A stretch of 64,000 nucleotides of DNA from the NCBI GenBank assembly GCA_943736015.1, contig OX031070.1:41750173-41814172 (forward strand), given 5' to 3'. How positions within the stretch are numbered: position 1 is the stretch's first letter; each line of letters begins with the position of its first letter. Source of the stretch: Tridacna crocea (Eukaryota; Mollusca; Bivalvia; Cardiida; Cardiidae). The notes under the pieces are model-generated. The model did not search any database, was not told where the DNA came from, and saw only the letters and a program-made list of their open reading frames with translations. Positions 32,134-42,169 of this stretch are shown piece by piece. The position numbers were made by a program, and so were the translations under genes.

Positions 32134-32362
32134 TTAACCCATTACCACACAATCCCTACTTTGGACGCCCCTGACAAAGAAGCCCTTTGAAAACCCTGTG
32201 GGAAAAGGAGAAAATGCTGGAAAACAGCATTTTCTCCTTTTCCCACAGAGTTTTCTACCCTTCCCAGAACAAATTTCAATTTTTCAGTTACATTTATCTT
32301 GTCGTCTGCAAATGCTTTCAATTTGGACCAGTCTAAATTTTTCTCGTGAGGTAATGGGTTAA
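32134..32362 (+). mobile_element. Family A MITE, complete
   Basis: Both TTAAs; outer core CCTGTGGG / CCCACAGAG; loop GGAAAACAGC. Decayed host remnant continues to 32466. Confidence 0.85.
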
Positions 32363-32466
32363 TATTTTGAAAGCATTTTCTCTTTCTACCACACTGTTTT
32401 TAAACCTTTAAGGAGTAAATCCAACTCTTTGAATCACATAGAATTTGTTGTCTGCAGAATCATGCT

Positions 32467-32920
32467 TTAACTCTATACCAAACGACAAAGATTTGAACCA
32501 GTCCAAATTGGAAGCATTTGCAGACGAGAAAATAAATGTCCGTGGTCATGAGGTAGAGCGTCAGCCTCATAACCTAAAGGTCCTGAGTTCGATTCCCGGG
32601 AGCGGGTGTCAACTTCGGGATTTTTCATTGGCCCACACATTCGGGGCGAGTACTGGTGTAGAACCCAGGAAGCAGAATCGAGAGAGATTGATATAAGTTG
32701 TAGGAACTTGTTTCCCAATCAATGTAAAATGAATATGTTTAAACTACTCAACTTGTCTAAATGTGAACCAGAAGTTGAAATTTGATTCGGGAAAAGTAGG
32801 AAACATTGTGGGAAAAGGAGAAAATGCTGGTTACCAGCATTTTCTCCTTTTGCAACAATGTTTTCCAAAGGCTTCTTTTTCAGGGTCGTCAAAAGTAGGG
32901 ATTGTGTGGTAATGGTTTAA
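32467..32920 (-). mobile_element. Family A MITE interrupted by a SINE
   Basis: Left part 32467-32539 and right part 32758-32920. Core intact; ends GTGTGGTAATGGTTTAA. Confidence 0.8.
32540..32757 (+). mobile_element. tRNA-derived SINE (SINE2) with 7-bp target duplication
   Basis: The target repeat TAAATGT occurs at 32533-32539 and 32758-32764. The head resembles a tRNA with CAT at the anticodon position (32568-32570) and a good B-box GAGTTCGATTCCC (32585-32597); the A-box region GGTCATGAGGTAGAG is weaker. A unique body (CATTGGCCCACACATTCGGG) and an AT-rich tail follow. Head unlike SINE1. Not a functional tRNA gene: the acceptor stem is not paired. Confidence 0.75.
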
Positions 32921-33344
32921 GGTTTACATTCCTCTTATCTATCTTCTTTTCCTGCGAATAGCATGTAATGATGGATGGTTAAGGATAGGGGTTGACGAGC
33001 AGTGTCGCTTTACTGGTTGTCAGTGGTCCATCTCGCTGGTTGTCAATGCCAAGACCTTGGGGCCCCTAGTGTAGTAATAATTGGAACAAGGCTCTGCTTA
33101 TCTCAATGTGAAAATTGGGTGGTTTTAAGTTACATTGTCACAGATTTTAATCTTTTAAAAGATTCTTAATTTTTTTCAAAGGAATAATAAACACTCTGGA
33201 AGAAGGAATAACAGATTTGGTCAGAAGAATTACTTCTTTTCTCACAGTGTTTTACCTGAGCTATGAAAAGTGGTATTTGCACAAAGATAGGATCGATGAA
33301 GTCTGACATATCAAGAAATAGTTAAGGAATGGCAGGTTAGCTTT
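32921..33344. other. No clear feature
   Basis: A short imperfect direct repeat (CTGGTTGTCAGTGG / CTGGTTGTCAATGC) near 33013-33052 and a heavily decayed family A core near 33180-33260. Confidence 0.35.
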
Positions 33345-33546
33345 TGACCAAACCACACTTGTCAAATTTGAAAGCACTTGCGGACAACAAATAAAGTATG
33401 GTGAGTTATGACTTCGAAAAGTAGAAAACATTGTGGGAAAAGGAGAAAATGCTGGTAACCTGCATATTCTCCTTTTCCCACAATGTTTTCATAATCCCTG
33501 TCATTCTCGTGGCCCAAAAGCTCGGGTTTGACCGCTGAGGGATTAA
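33345..33546 (-). mobile_element. Family A MITE, left end lost
   Basis: Core GGTAACCTGCATATTC; right TTAA present. Confidence 0.7.
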
Positions 33547-33565
33547 TGATGGACATTGCTCCAGT

Positions 33566-33818
33566 TTAACCCTTTACCACACAATCCAGAGTGTTAATGA
33601 CCCACATAGGCTTGTCCACACCGAAAGCATAAATTTTGCAGTCCACAAAATAAAAGTGACTGAAAATTTGAAACTTGTTTTGTGAAGGGTAGAAAACATT
33701 ATGGGAAAAGGAGAAAATGCTGGTTACCAGCATTTTCCCCTTTTCCCGCAATGTTTTCTAAAGGCTTCTTTCTTGGGGTCATCAAAAGTGGGGATGATGT
33801 GTGGAAGTCCTGGGTTAA
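33566..33818. mobile_element. Family A left-end fragment fused to a minus copy
   Basis: TTAACCCTTTACCACACAATC... to GACCCACATAGG, then CTTGTCCACACCGAAAGC begins a minus arm with intact core and right TTAA. Same architecture as 26762-27067. Confidence 0.7.
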
Positions 33819-33951
33819 CTTGTGGGAGAAATGATTACTTCATATTGGACAGTGAAGATCCAAGATCAGACTGCATATTCTGTGCAGCCTGATCTTAATC
33901 TACAGTGTCTACATACAGTCTATGAGTTGTGTCTAACAGTCTAACAGTTAA
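33815..33951. mobile_element. Family C MITE
   Basis: TTAA at both ends; core GGACAGTGAAGATCCAAGATC / CTGATCTTAATCTACAGTG. Confidence 0.65.
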
Positions 33952-34312
33952 AATGTCTTTTTCAAAATGATGTTTGACGATATATGAATGAGCTGAAGAA
34001 ATCTGTTCTTGCAGAAATTGATGATTGTAATACATGGTTCATGAGTACCACAAGAAAACTGCATTTTACAGTGTAAATGAGGCGTCAAATGTGGAAAAAA
34101 TGAAATTTGTACAGTTGTTTCTGTCTCTCATACAGATTCATTGTGGATATCCGAGATTGCATTCAGGCTGTATGGGGCTTTGATTCCTGTAATGCCGGCA
34201 TGTCTGTTTACCAAAGAACAAATCGTTCAACTCTTCCAAATAGAATTATCATAAATTGATGGAGCAATCCCCATCCCTGTACAAAAGTACAAATCTTATA
34301 GAGTGTTTTGAG
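33952..34312. other. No recognised feature
   Basis: No repeat core or exon borders seen. Confidence 0.3.
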
Positions 34313-34533
34313 GTTTCTTTACCAATCAATCCAAAGAGCTGAATAAGAAGGCTTTCGAAAACATTGTTCGAAAAGGAGAAAATGGTGGTAACCAGCATTT
34401 TAACGGTTTCCCACAGCCGGTTCCACCCTTGGACAGTTCCCATAGTTGTAAACACATTTTGTTTTCTTCAAAATTGTCTTTGAACTTGGAACTTGGACTA
34501 GTCCAAATTTTTTGTGAGTGTGATGAGAGGTAA
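34313..34533 (+). mobile_element. Family A MITE, decayed
   Basis: Core GGAGAAAATGGTGGTAACC / CATTTTAACGG; both ends weak. Confidence 0.55.
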
Positions 34534-34565
34534 AAGATATGTAGATGACAGATTTTAAATTAGTT

Positions 34566-34696
34566 AAAATCCCACAATATTTTTTAACCCTTCACAAAAT
34601 AAATTTCAATTTTTAATTGGCTCGCATTTATTTTGTGGCTTGGAAATGCTCTGATTTTGGACCAGTCTAAAGTTTTCTCATTTGGTAGAGAATTAA
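34566..34696 (+). mobile_element. Family A right half
   Basis: Starts in the right palindrome arm (CCCACAATATTTT) and runs to TTAA. Confidence 0.6.
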
Positions 34697-34931
34697 CCCT
34701 TTACCAAACGACAAAATTTCAGACTGGTTCAAATTGAAAGCTCTTGCAGACAACAAGACTTAGTTAAATGTAACTCAAAAATTGAAATTTGTTTCCAGCA
34801 GGGTTACAAGAAAACATTGTGTGAAAAGGAGAAAATGCTGGTTACTAACATTTTCTCCTTTTCCCACAATGTTTTCAAAATTCTTCTCTTTTAGGGTCGT
34901 TAAAAGTTGGGATTGTGTGGTAAAGATTTAA
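34693..34931 (-). mobile_element. Family A MITE, complete
   Basis: Both TTAAs; core with GGTTACTAAC loop. Confidence 0.8.
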
Positions 34932-35058
34932 ATGGCAAACAGTTGCCATGTCTTGATCCGGCTATCAATGGTAAATTCCTGAGTTTCTAGCTTGAGTCGA
35001 CTCTAGAAGTATACTGGTGAGACTTGCCTTATCTAAAAGGTTAAATACACGGGCCACT

Positions 35059-35270
35059 TTAACCTTTAGGCTACCAAGCGCAACTCACTGACCTTTTGCG
35101 GACAGTGTAGATCAAGATCAGACTGCACAGAACGTGCAGTCTGATCTTGGATCTACACTGCCCGATAAAGAGATATTATTCCCCAAGATGTAACTTTGAA
35201 ATAGTGAAATTTTGGTTTTTAATATTAGCTGAAAAGTTACATTTCACTTTCTCAGCAAGATAAAGGTTAA
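35059..35270 (-). mobile_element. Family C MITE, complete
   Basis: TTAACCTTTAGGC ... AAGATAAAGGTTAA. Palindrome GGACAGTGTAGATCAAGATC / GATCTTGGATCTACACTGCC is nearly perfect, the best in the window. Confidence 0.8.
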
Positions 35271-35365
35271 GCTTGTTTGGCTTTCTCTTGTTTATTTCAT
35301 GTACATTCTTCACTGTTCTGGAGATAACAGAGGAGAAAAGTGGCTTGATGGAGCAAAATATACCA

Positions 35366-35613
35366 TTAACCCATTACCACACAATCCCTACCTTTGATGA
35401 CGACATCCCCCCGAAAGAACAGAAAGAAACCTTTAGAAAACATTGTGGGAAAAGGAGAAAATGCTGGTAACCAGCATTTTCTCCTTTTCCCACAATGTTT
35501 TCTACCCTTCACAAAACAAATTTCAAATTTTCAGTCACTTTTATTTTGTCGTCTGCAAATGCTTTCAGTTTGGACCAGTCTAAAATATTGTCTGTCATTT
35601 GGTAATGAGTTAA
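35366..35613 (+). mobile_element. Family A MITE, complete
   Basis: Perfect core; 15-bp extra segment in the left arm (CGACATCCCCCCGAAAG). Confidence 0.85.
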
Positions 35614-35706
35614 CTTTGGACATTTCCCTTTGCCATTCTTCTTATCATGTCTGAAATAGGGGGACAGTGTAGTCTTGGATTGAACCTGATCATATCTAAT
35701 ACTTTT

Positions 35707-35862
35707 TAGAACTCTTTACCACACAATTCCGACTTTTAACGACCCTGAGCAAGAAGCCTTTTGAAAACATTGGAGGAAAAGGAGAAAATGCTAATGCTGG
35801 TTACCAACATTTTCTCCTATTTCCACAATGTTTTCAATAGCTTTCCTTCTCAGGGAAACATG
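35707..35862. mobile_element. Family A derivative with two left-type arms
   Basis: Left arm GACCCTGAGCAAGAAGCC, core with a duplicated ATGCTA, then inverted left-arm sequence GCTTTCCTTCTCAGGG. Confidence 0.55.
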
Positions 35863-35864
35863 TC

Positions 35865-36036
35865 CAAATTCAACGGCTTTGCTGATGACGAAATAAAGAT
35901 GGTTCAAATGACGAAGGAAGTCTTTGATATAGTAGCTGGTTGCCAGCATTTTCTTCTTTTTCAATAGCGTTTTCAAAAGCCTGAATTCTCTCCCTGAGGT
36001 AGTTAGAATTAGTCAATATAGTTAGGGAAGGGGTTA
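35865..36036 (-). mobile_element. Family A MITE, left palindrome arm deleted
   Basis: Goes from TTTGATATAGTAG to CTGGTTGCCAGCATTTTC; ends GGGTTAA. Confidence 0.6.
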
Positions 36037-36110
36037 ATCACTGTAGTGGACAGGGTAGACCCAAGATCAGATTGTGCAGTCTGATCCTAGAACCACACTC
36101 TCTTTTTCTT
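36033..36110. mobile_element. Family C core
   Basis: GGACAGGGTAGACCCAAGATC / CTGATCCTAGAACCACAC. Confidence 0.5.
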
Positions 36111-36179
36111 TGACAGCCCCATGTTTGATTTTGGATATAATGACTGTTAAATAGTAATTGCCCTGGATAAAAAAGAAAT

Positions 36180-36408
36180 TTAACCCTTTCCCAAACAATA
36201 CCTGGTTTTCATGACACCGAGATAGAAGCCTTTTGAAAACATTGTGGGAAAAGGAGAAAATGCTGGTATCCAGCATTTTCTCCTTTTCCCACAGTGTTTT
36301 CTACCCTGCAAGAAACAAATTTCAACTTTTGAGTTATGTTTATTTTATCATCTGCAAGTGCTTTTAATTTGGACCAGTCTAAAATTTTGTCATTTGGTAA
36401 AGAGTTAA
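36180..36408 (+). mobile_element. Family A MITE, complete
   Basis: CCCAAACAATACCTGG left variant; loop GGTATCC; both TTAAs. A weak second remnant follows to 36500. Confidence 0.85.
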
Positions 36409-36716
36409 AAAAGCATTATGTTATGATGGAATGCTGGTAACAAGCATTTTCAATTTGTCTTGCCACAACTTATTTTAGTCCTATCAAAGATATGAAGAGA
36501 AAATAGAGGAAATAAAACAAGGTTTAAGAGTTAATGGTTTGAAGACCAAAGGGGGAAGGGTCATTCCATTATGGCATAGTTTTGTTTACTTAATAGCTTG
36601 ACTATAATTTAATCTAAAAACAGAATGCAAACAAATAATCTCCCTTTTCAAAAAAAACCCGGCTTTCAAACCTTTCTTTGGTGATAAGATAAAAAATATT
36701 TAACCCTTAACTCTTT

Positions 36717-36935
36717 ACCACACGAGAAAATTTTGGACTGGTCCAAATCGAAAGCATTTGCAGACGACAAAATAATGGTGACTGAAAAATAGAAATTTGT
36801 TCTGGGAAGGGTAGAAAACACTGTGGGAAAAGGAGAAAATGCTGGTTACCAGCATTTTCTCCTTTTCCCACAGTGTTTTCAAAAGGCTTCTATCTCAGGG
36901 TCATAAAAACCAGGGGTTGTTTAGTAAAGGGTTAA
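36717..36935 (-). mobile_element. Family A MITE, complete
   Basis: Perfect core with paired CACTGTG / CACAGTG change. Confidence 0.85.
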
Positions 36936-37043
36936 AGCACCTTTCACAGCTACAGTTACCTTTGCAACCAGAGTAGATCTAAAACATGAAGCCTGATTTT
37001 CGATCTACTCTGGCCTCTTTGTTGAAACACTGAGGATATTTAA
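36932..37043. mobile_element. Family C MITE, shortened variant
   Basis: CCAGAGTAGATC / GATCTACTCTGG palindrome between TTAAs; a symmetric variant of the GTGTAGATC core. Confidence 0.55.
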
Positions 37044-37434
37044 CCTTGAAGTTATGATTGTTTGTGGCTTATTTCTAGACTGAAACTGTCATTTTGGCTT
37101 ATTCCAAGTCCTAAGGGTTCACCCTTTTCCCCATTTAGCAGTATTTTACACCTCTTTACCCAATGTGGCCGACTTGTAAAAAATTTGTACATGTAACTTT
37201 GTGTTTGGTTTTTAGCCTCTCTGGAACTACTCGTTGGGCTTTTGCATGTTGTCTTTAGGGCAAAACCATAATGAATATATGAATGTACTGTCACCTTGAA
37301 ATGACTGAAAAAATGCAACCAATCCAAAGACCAACCCATGAAACAACAAGTGAACCATTCAACCAACCAACCAACCAGCCAACCAACCAACCAACCAACC
37401 AACCAATATTTTGTTGTCCCTTGCATGGTTGTTC
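37044..37434. other. Unrecognised sequence containing a (CCAA)n microsatellite
   Basis: The CCAA/ACCA run is at 37359-37406 with one CCAG interruption. Frames across it are simple-repeat artefacts. Confidence 0.6.
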
Positions 37435-37647
37435 GACTCTACCATACAAATCGGAGTTTAAACCATGGCTGAAAAGAAGCCTTTTGAAAACATTTGGAAA
37501 AGAAGAATTTTCTCCCTATACCACAATGTTTTCTACCCTTCTCAAAACAAATTTCAAATTATCAGTCACATTCATATCGTCATCTGTAAATGCTTTCAAT
37601 TGGGACAGGTCTAATATTAAATTACAGTTGTTTGGTTAAGAGTAAAA
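37435..37647 (+). mobile_element. Family A MITE, core eroded
   Basis: Core reduced to CATTTGGAAAAGAAGAATTT; right arm well preserved. Confidence 0.65.
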
Positions 37648-37754
37648 CAAAGTTTCACTGTAGTTTACCAAACAGTTTTATGTTTTAATGCCACTGAGGA
37701 AGAAATAATTGATGAAAATGGTAGAAAAGATTTATCCTATTGTTTTAGTCACAT

Positions 37755-38207
37755 TTAACCCTTACCAAACAACAAAATTGTAGACTTGTCCAAATTAACC
37801 CCTTACCCCATAAGGCATTTCTTTTGTATCTCTAACTGACCCTAAATAACAGCAAGGATGAAGCTGTTTCTCATGTGTATATGATACCTTTTGATGGCAT
37901 AGAAAACATTGTGGCAAAAGGTGAAATTGCTCGTCAGGAGCAATTTCACCTTTTGCCACAATGTTTCCCAAAGGCTCCTACATGCAATGCGTAGAAATAA
38001 GTATCTATGGAGTAAAGGGTTAAAAGCACTTTCAGACAACAAAATAAACACAACTCAAAAATTGAAATTTATTACCAGCAGGGTAGAAAATATTGTGGGA
38101 AAAGGAGAAAATGCTGGTTACCAGCATTTTCTCCTTTTCCTACAATGTTTTCAAAAGGCTTCTTTATCAGGGTTGTAAAAGCCAGAGATTGTTTGGTAAA
38201 GGGTTAA
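37755..38207 (-). mobile_element. Family A MITE interrupted by family B
   Basis: GACTTGTCCAAA-TTAA-[B]-TTAA-AAGCACTTTCAG: the host arm resumes exactly after the B copy. Core intact; ends GTTTGGTAAAGGGTTAA. Confidence 0.85.
37795..38023 (-). mobile_element. Family B MITE nested in family A
   Basis: Complete, with perfect core GTGGCAAAAGGTGAAATTGC and TTAA duplication at a TTGA-to-TTAA mutated site of the host arm. Confidence 0.9.
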
Positions 38208-38233
38208 TTTGTTCTGCTTTTTCTGGTAAAGAG

Positions 38234-38451
38234 TTAACCCTTTACAAATTTCAGACCAGTCGAAACAGAAAGTGTATGCAGATGCTGAATTAAATGAGCT
38301 TAAAATGGAGAAACTTGGCTTTGATAGGGTAGAAAACATTGCTGGAAAAGGAGAAAATGCTGGTTGCAAGCATTATCTCCCTTTCCAACAATGTTTTCAA
38401 AAGCTTTTTTCCATAGGGTCAGTAAAGTTAGGATTGCATTGTAAAGATTAA
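38234..38451 (-). mobile_element. Family A MITE, diverged
   Basis: Both TTAAs; core GGTTGCAAGCATTATC. Confidence 0.75.
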
Positions 38452-38619
38452 GAGGGAAACAGGATTTCACAAATTGATTTCAGTGTCTATGTACTTTTCA
38501 ATTTCAATGACAAAAGTGGCTATTTCTAATTATTTTATTTGAATGGTAATTTCAAAGCCTTGCACAATAGAGCTGCCACAAGTGGATTCAGCTATTGGTA
38601 TATACAATGGAATTTTTTG

Positions 38620-38834
38620 TTAACTCTTTAACACATGACAAATGTAGGCTTGGTTGAAAGCACCATGGGAAAAGTAGAAAATGCTGGTTACCAGCACTTT
38701 TAACATTGTCTTCTTTTCCCGCAATGTTTTCTAGCCTTACAGAATCAGTTTATTTGAGCAATATTCAATTTGTCTCCTTCAAATGTTTTGAATTTGGATC
38801 AGTCTATAATGTACCTGTTGTTGCAAAGGGTTAA
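38620..38834. mobile_element. Family A derivative with two right-type arms
   Basis: TTAACTCTTTAACACATGAC (inverted right arm) and GTTTTGAATTTGGATCAGTC (right arm) flank a palindrome with an extra CACTTTTAACATTG. Confidence 0.55.
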
Positions 38835-39051
38835 CCCTTTACTAAATAACAAACTTCCAGACTAGTCCAAATTCTAAGCATTTGCAGATGACAATATTGC
38901 CTTAGAACTAAAATGAATTGTGGAGAGGTAAGAAAACATTGTAGGTAAAGTAAAAAAGGCTGGTTACCAGCATTTTCTCCTTTTCCCACATTTGTTTTCA
39001 GAAGGGTTCTTCCTCAAAGTTGTTATAACTGAGGATTGTTTGGTAAAGTGT
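38831..39051 (-). mobile_element. Family A MITE
   Basis: Shares TTAA with the preceding derivative; core partly eroded on the left (GTAAAGTAAAAAAGG). Confidence 0.7.
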
Positions 39052-39267
39052 TTATATAGGTCATTAGGTATAAATTGATTCCCTACTTGAGTCTATTGTC
39101 TGTAAAGAAAAAAGATAAAAATAAACGTTTTGGCACCTCTGACTACCCATTACCTTATGAAACAAAATTTACAAGAGATTGTCTTTTAAAATATCCAGAA
39201 AAAGAAACCTGAAAATGATCACTTTACCACACAATCTGAGTTTTTACAATTCTGAGAAAGAAGCCTT

Positions 39268-39466
39268 TTAACCTATTACCACACAATCCCTTCTTTTGAC
39301 GCCCCTCCGAAAGATGCCTTTAGAAAAGCAGCATTTTCTCCTTTTCCCACAATGTTTTTTACCCTTCACAAAACAAATTTAAAAATTTCAGTCACTTTTA
39401 TTTTGTCGTCTGCAAATGCTTTCAATTTGGACCAGTCTAACATTTTGTCGTCTCGTAAAGGGTTAA
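39268..39466 (+). mobile_element. Family A MITE, left palindrome arm deleted
   Basis: TTTAGAAAAG joins CAGCATTTTCTCC. It is preceded by a family A left-end remnant (39222-39267) and followed directly by a SINE at its TTAA. Confidence 0.8.
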
Positions 39467-39750
39467 CACCATTTTCAACATTATTTCAGTTACATCACTG
39501 CGACCAGCGCACCTATCCATGCTTTCCTGGAGTTTCTGCTACCAGTGCTCTGTACAGTATTCTTTCCATACCACTGGCTGCTTTTCTAGATAACCATTGT
39601 CAAAGCAACGATCAGCGGTTGGAGAGGAATGATTCCTGTCGCAATGACTATCGTCAATCCTCGGAAAGAAATTGGCCGAGCCGGGGATCGAACTCACGAC
39701 CCTCTGTTCTCAAGTCCTTTTCGCTACCGACTGGGCTACCAGGGCACGGC
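39467..39750 (-). mobile_element. tRNA-headed SINE (SINE1), best copy
   Basis: On the minus strand: CCTGGTAGCCCAGTCGGTAG contains A-box TAGCCCAGTCGG. GAGTTCGATCCCCGG is the B-box. Then come AATTTCTTTCCGAGG, CTCCAGGAAAGCATGG and ATAATGTTGAAAATGGTG. The element stops at a TTAA occupied by a family A copy, so its ATCA-rich tail is missing. About 280 bp. Confidence 0.8.
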
Positions 39751-39876
39751 TGATGTGAAAAGATAGCAGGTTGCTTGGAAAGAAAGGAAACATGAATATG
39801 TGCACTGGCTGCAGATTTGGGAGAAAGGTTGAAAACTGTAAATTAATCTAATTTGTATCTTTTCTTTTCATTACAG

Positions 39877-39961
39877 GGGATTTGGTTTTGTAACATATAA
39901 AGATCCAAATAGTGTAGATCAATGTTTAGAGAATGGACCTCATATACTAGATGGTAAACAA
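39877..39961 (+). CDS. msi: Internal coding exon, end of RRM1 of a Musashi-like RNA-binding protein
   Basis: An 85-bp exon lies between a polypyrimidine tract with acceptor CATTACAG and the donor GTAAGT. Its first base completes a codon begun in the previous exon (an Arg would fit). The next 28 codons read GFGFVTYKDPNSVDQCLENG followed by PHILDGKQ. GFGFVTY is the RNP1 motif of an RNA recognition motif, whose aromatic residues stack on RNA bases; the tail matches the last beta strand and C-terminal edge of RRM1. The reading frame continues without a break into the exon at 47255. The family binds short UAG-containing sites in mRNA and controls translation in the cytoplasm (family knowledge). 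The segment before LDG also resembles DAZAP1/Hrb27C, so the Musashi call rests mainly on the next exon. Upstream RRM1 exons were not found in this window. Confidence 0.8.
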
Positions 39962-40005
39962 GTAAGTAAATCATAAATCTATCTTTATGACAACCTGTTT
40001 TAAAT

Positions 40006-40234
40006 GTTACCTCTATACCAAACGACAATTTAAGACAGGTGTAAATTGAAAGCACTTGCAGAAGACAAAATAAAGGTAACTCAAAAATTGAAAGTTATTT
40101 TCCAATAGGGTAGAAAACATAGTCGGAAAAGGAGAAGATGCTGGTAACCAGCATCTTCTCCTTTTCCCACTATGTTTTCAAAAGGCTTCTATCTCAGAGT
40201 TGTAAAAACCAATGATTGTTTGGTAAAGAGTTTA
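40006..40234 (-). mobile_element. Family A MITE with symmetric core changes
   Basis: Arms read CATAGT...GAGAAGATGC and GCATCTTCTC...ACTATG: two departures from consensus, each matched in the other arm. Left TTAA lost (TTAC). Confidence 0.85.
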
Positions 40235-40236
40235 CT

Positions 40237-40428
40237 CAGAGGTCTAAATAGAGGGAGTGGTTTTGATCTTAAAATTGAAGATGTTAATTATTTTCCACTA
40301 AACCCTATCATGTGGGTACTCTTTAGAATCGTCTAATCGAGACGGTTCTAACAAGTACCCACACCATAGGGTTTTGAAGAGAAATGAAGACTTTAGAATA
40401 CAATCACTCTCTCTTATCTGGAGCTCTG
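40237..40428. mobile_element. Family D fold-back element
   Basis: CAGAGGTCTAAATAGAGGGAG / CTCTCTTATCTGGAGCTCTG ends; inner palindrome GTGGGTACTCTTTAGAATCG / GTTCTAACAAGTACCCAC. Its right end abuts the TTAA of the next family A copy. Confidence 0.75.
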
Positions 40429-40657
40429 TTAACTCTTTACCACATAAGAAAATTTTAGACAGGTCCAAATTGAAAGCATTTGCAGATGACAAAATAAAGG
40501 TGACTTAAAAATAGAAATTTGTTCTGGGAAGGGTAGAAAACACTGTGGGAAAAGGAGAAAATGCTGGTTACCAGCATTTTTTCCTTTTCCCACAGTGTTT
40601 TCAAAAGGCTTCTTTCTCAGGGGCATCAAAAGTAGGGATTGTGTGGTAATGGGTTAA
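40429..40657 (-). mobile_element. Family A MITE, complete
   Basis: CACTGTG / CACAGTG paired variant; both TTAAs. Confidence 0.85.
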
Positions 40658-40794
40658 CTCTTTACAAAACAACATATGCCTGTGATTTTGTTGACTGGTA
40701 AAGAACGAGCTGTATAGAGGTTACTAAACCTATTTGTACCCCACGGTGGATGACATATCTTTTACAACACAACCCGACCATGAAAAAAAAGATA

Positions 40795-40988
40795 ATTTTA
40801 CACTAGTCCAAACTGAAAGCATTTGCAGACATAAAAAAAATAAAACAACGATTACGTAATCGCTGTTTAAAAATGTGATCCAAACATTTTGTTTCATTTT
40901 TGTAGGGGTAAAAACCATTGAAATTGTAGACTGCAAAAGCTTTCAGTTTGGACAAGACTAAATTTTTTCATCTGGTAAAGGGTTAGAG
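40795..40988. mobile_element. Family A-like ends around a different palindrome
   Basis: ACTAGTCCAAACTGAAAGC and GCTTTCAGTTTGGACAAGAC are right-type arms in inverted orientation. Between them is ACAACGATTACGTAATCGCTGT instead of the usual core. Ends GGTAAAGGGTTA. Confidence 0.5.
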
Positions 40989-41211
40989 AGCCTAAATAGG
41001 CAATAGGCTGGTTAAAAAAATGAAATTAAGATAGAATCTTAATGGCCCTTGAACTGTCATTTAGTGATCTAAATTGTTGTTTCAATTGGGGTTTTGTCTA
41101 CCAATTTAATCCTTGCCATAGATAAATGGCCTAAATTCTGAACCACGGATGAAAACTTGAGTTGGGTCCATTTTGAAAGGGTATGCAAACAATTTGTTCC
41201 TTTAACCCTTT

Positions 41212-41398
41212 AGTGCACAATGACTTCTTTTTATGTCCCTGTGGAAGAAGCCTTTTGAACCAGCATTTTCTCCAGTTCCCACAAAGTTTCCTACCATATC
41301 AAAGCAAAATTGCACCATTTGAGCCACTTTGAAATTGTCGTCTGCAAATGCTTTCAATTTGGATAGGTCTAAAATTTTGTTGTGTGGTAACAAGTTAA
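41212..41398 (+). mobile_element. Family A MITE, left palindrome arm deleted
   Basis: GCCTTTTGAACCAGCATTTTC; both TTAAs. Confidence 0.8.
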
Positions 41399-41589
41399 TA
41401 AACAACCCTATGTTGTAGCAATCCTGATTTGTAAAGCTTTAGAAAAAAAAGTGTGGGGAAAAAGGGAAAATGCTGGTAACTAGCAGTTTCTTCTGTTTGC
41501 AAAATTTAATAGATTGTAGGCAAATGCTATCATACTAGATTCAATTTGTTGTCAGCAAATGCTTACAATTTAGATGTTTACCACCATTT

Positions 41590-42028
41590 TTACCTCACCT
41601 GAGCACGAAATGCTTATGGTGAGCTATTGTGGTTTTGCTGTATCCGTTGTCAACTTTTTACATTCTAAAGGCCACATTGTTCGACCGATACTCATGAAAC
41701 TTGCTCAGAATGTTTGTATAGAGTTCGCAAATGGGTCATATAGGGTCAAAAACTAGGTCACTAGGTTAAATCTTAGAAAAATCTTGTGTATGCTCTAGAG
41801 TTCACATTTTTTGTCCAAAACTCCTGAAAGGTCATCAGAATTTTTGCCTTGATTGAAAGTGGGTCATGTTGTGTCAAAAACTAGTTTGCAAGTGGGTCAT
41901 TTCGGGACAATAAGTCATGAAAATCTTGGTAGAATGTTTGTCATAATATCTCAAAAGAGATTGAAAATGGGTCATGTTTGGTCAGATTACTCAGGTGAGC
42001 GATTTCAGGGCTATAATGGTCCTCACGT
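41590..42028 (+). mobile_element. Second Helentron-like element, short
   Basis: 5' CCTCACCTGAGCACGAAATGC hairpin and 3' CTCAGGTGAGCGATTTCAGG with AGGGCTATAATGGTCCT hairpin. About two decayed units of the 145-bp repeat lie inside. Flanked by CACCATTTT on the left and CATTTTGCCACAATATTTTC on the right, i.e. broken family A palindrome arms. Confidence 0.7.
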
Positions 42029-42108
42029 CTTCATTTTGCCACAATATTTTCATGAGCCCTGCTCCTCAAGGTCATTAAAGCTCATGGCTGTGTGGGTAAA
42101 GGGGTATT
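42029..42108 (-). mobile_element. Family A right-hand remnant of the host copy
   Basis: GCCACAATATTTTCATGAGC ... GTGTGGGTAAAGGGG. Confidence 0.6.
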
Positions 42109-42169
42109 TAGGTGGATTTGCTTGCTGTGAGCAGTCTGGTCTTGATCTTGACTGAGACAGTAATTGGTC

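Noticed and set aside
32540-32615. tRNA-Met gene
   Set aside because: Only the B-box and anticodon-loop region match; the acceptor stem does not pair, and target duplication plus body show a SINE.
39683-39745. tRNA gene on the minus strand
   Set aside because: A- and B-boxes are present but form the head of SINE1, whose body follows and recurs elsewhere in the window.
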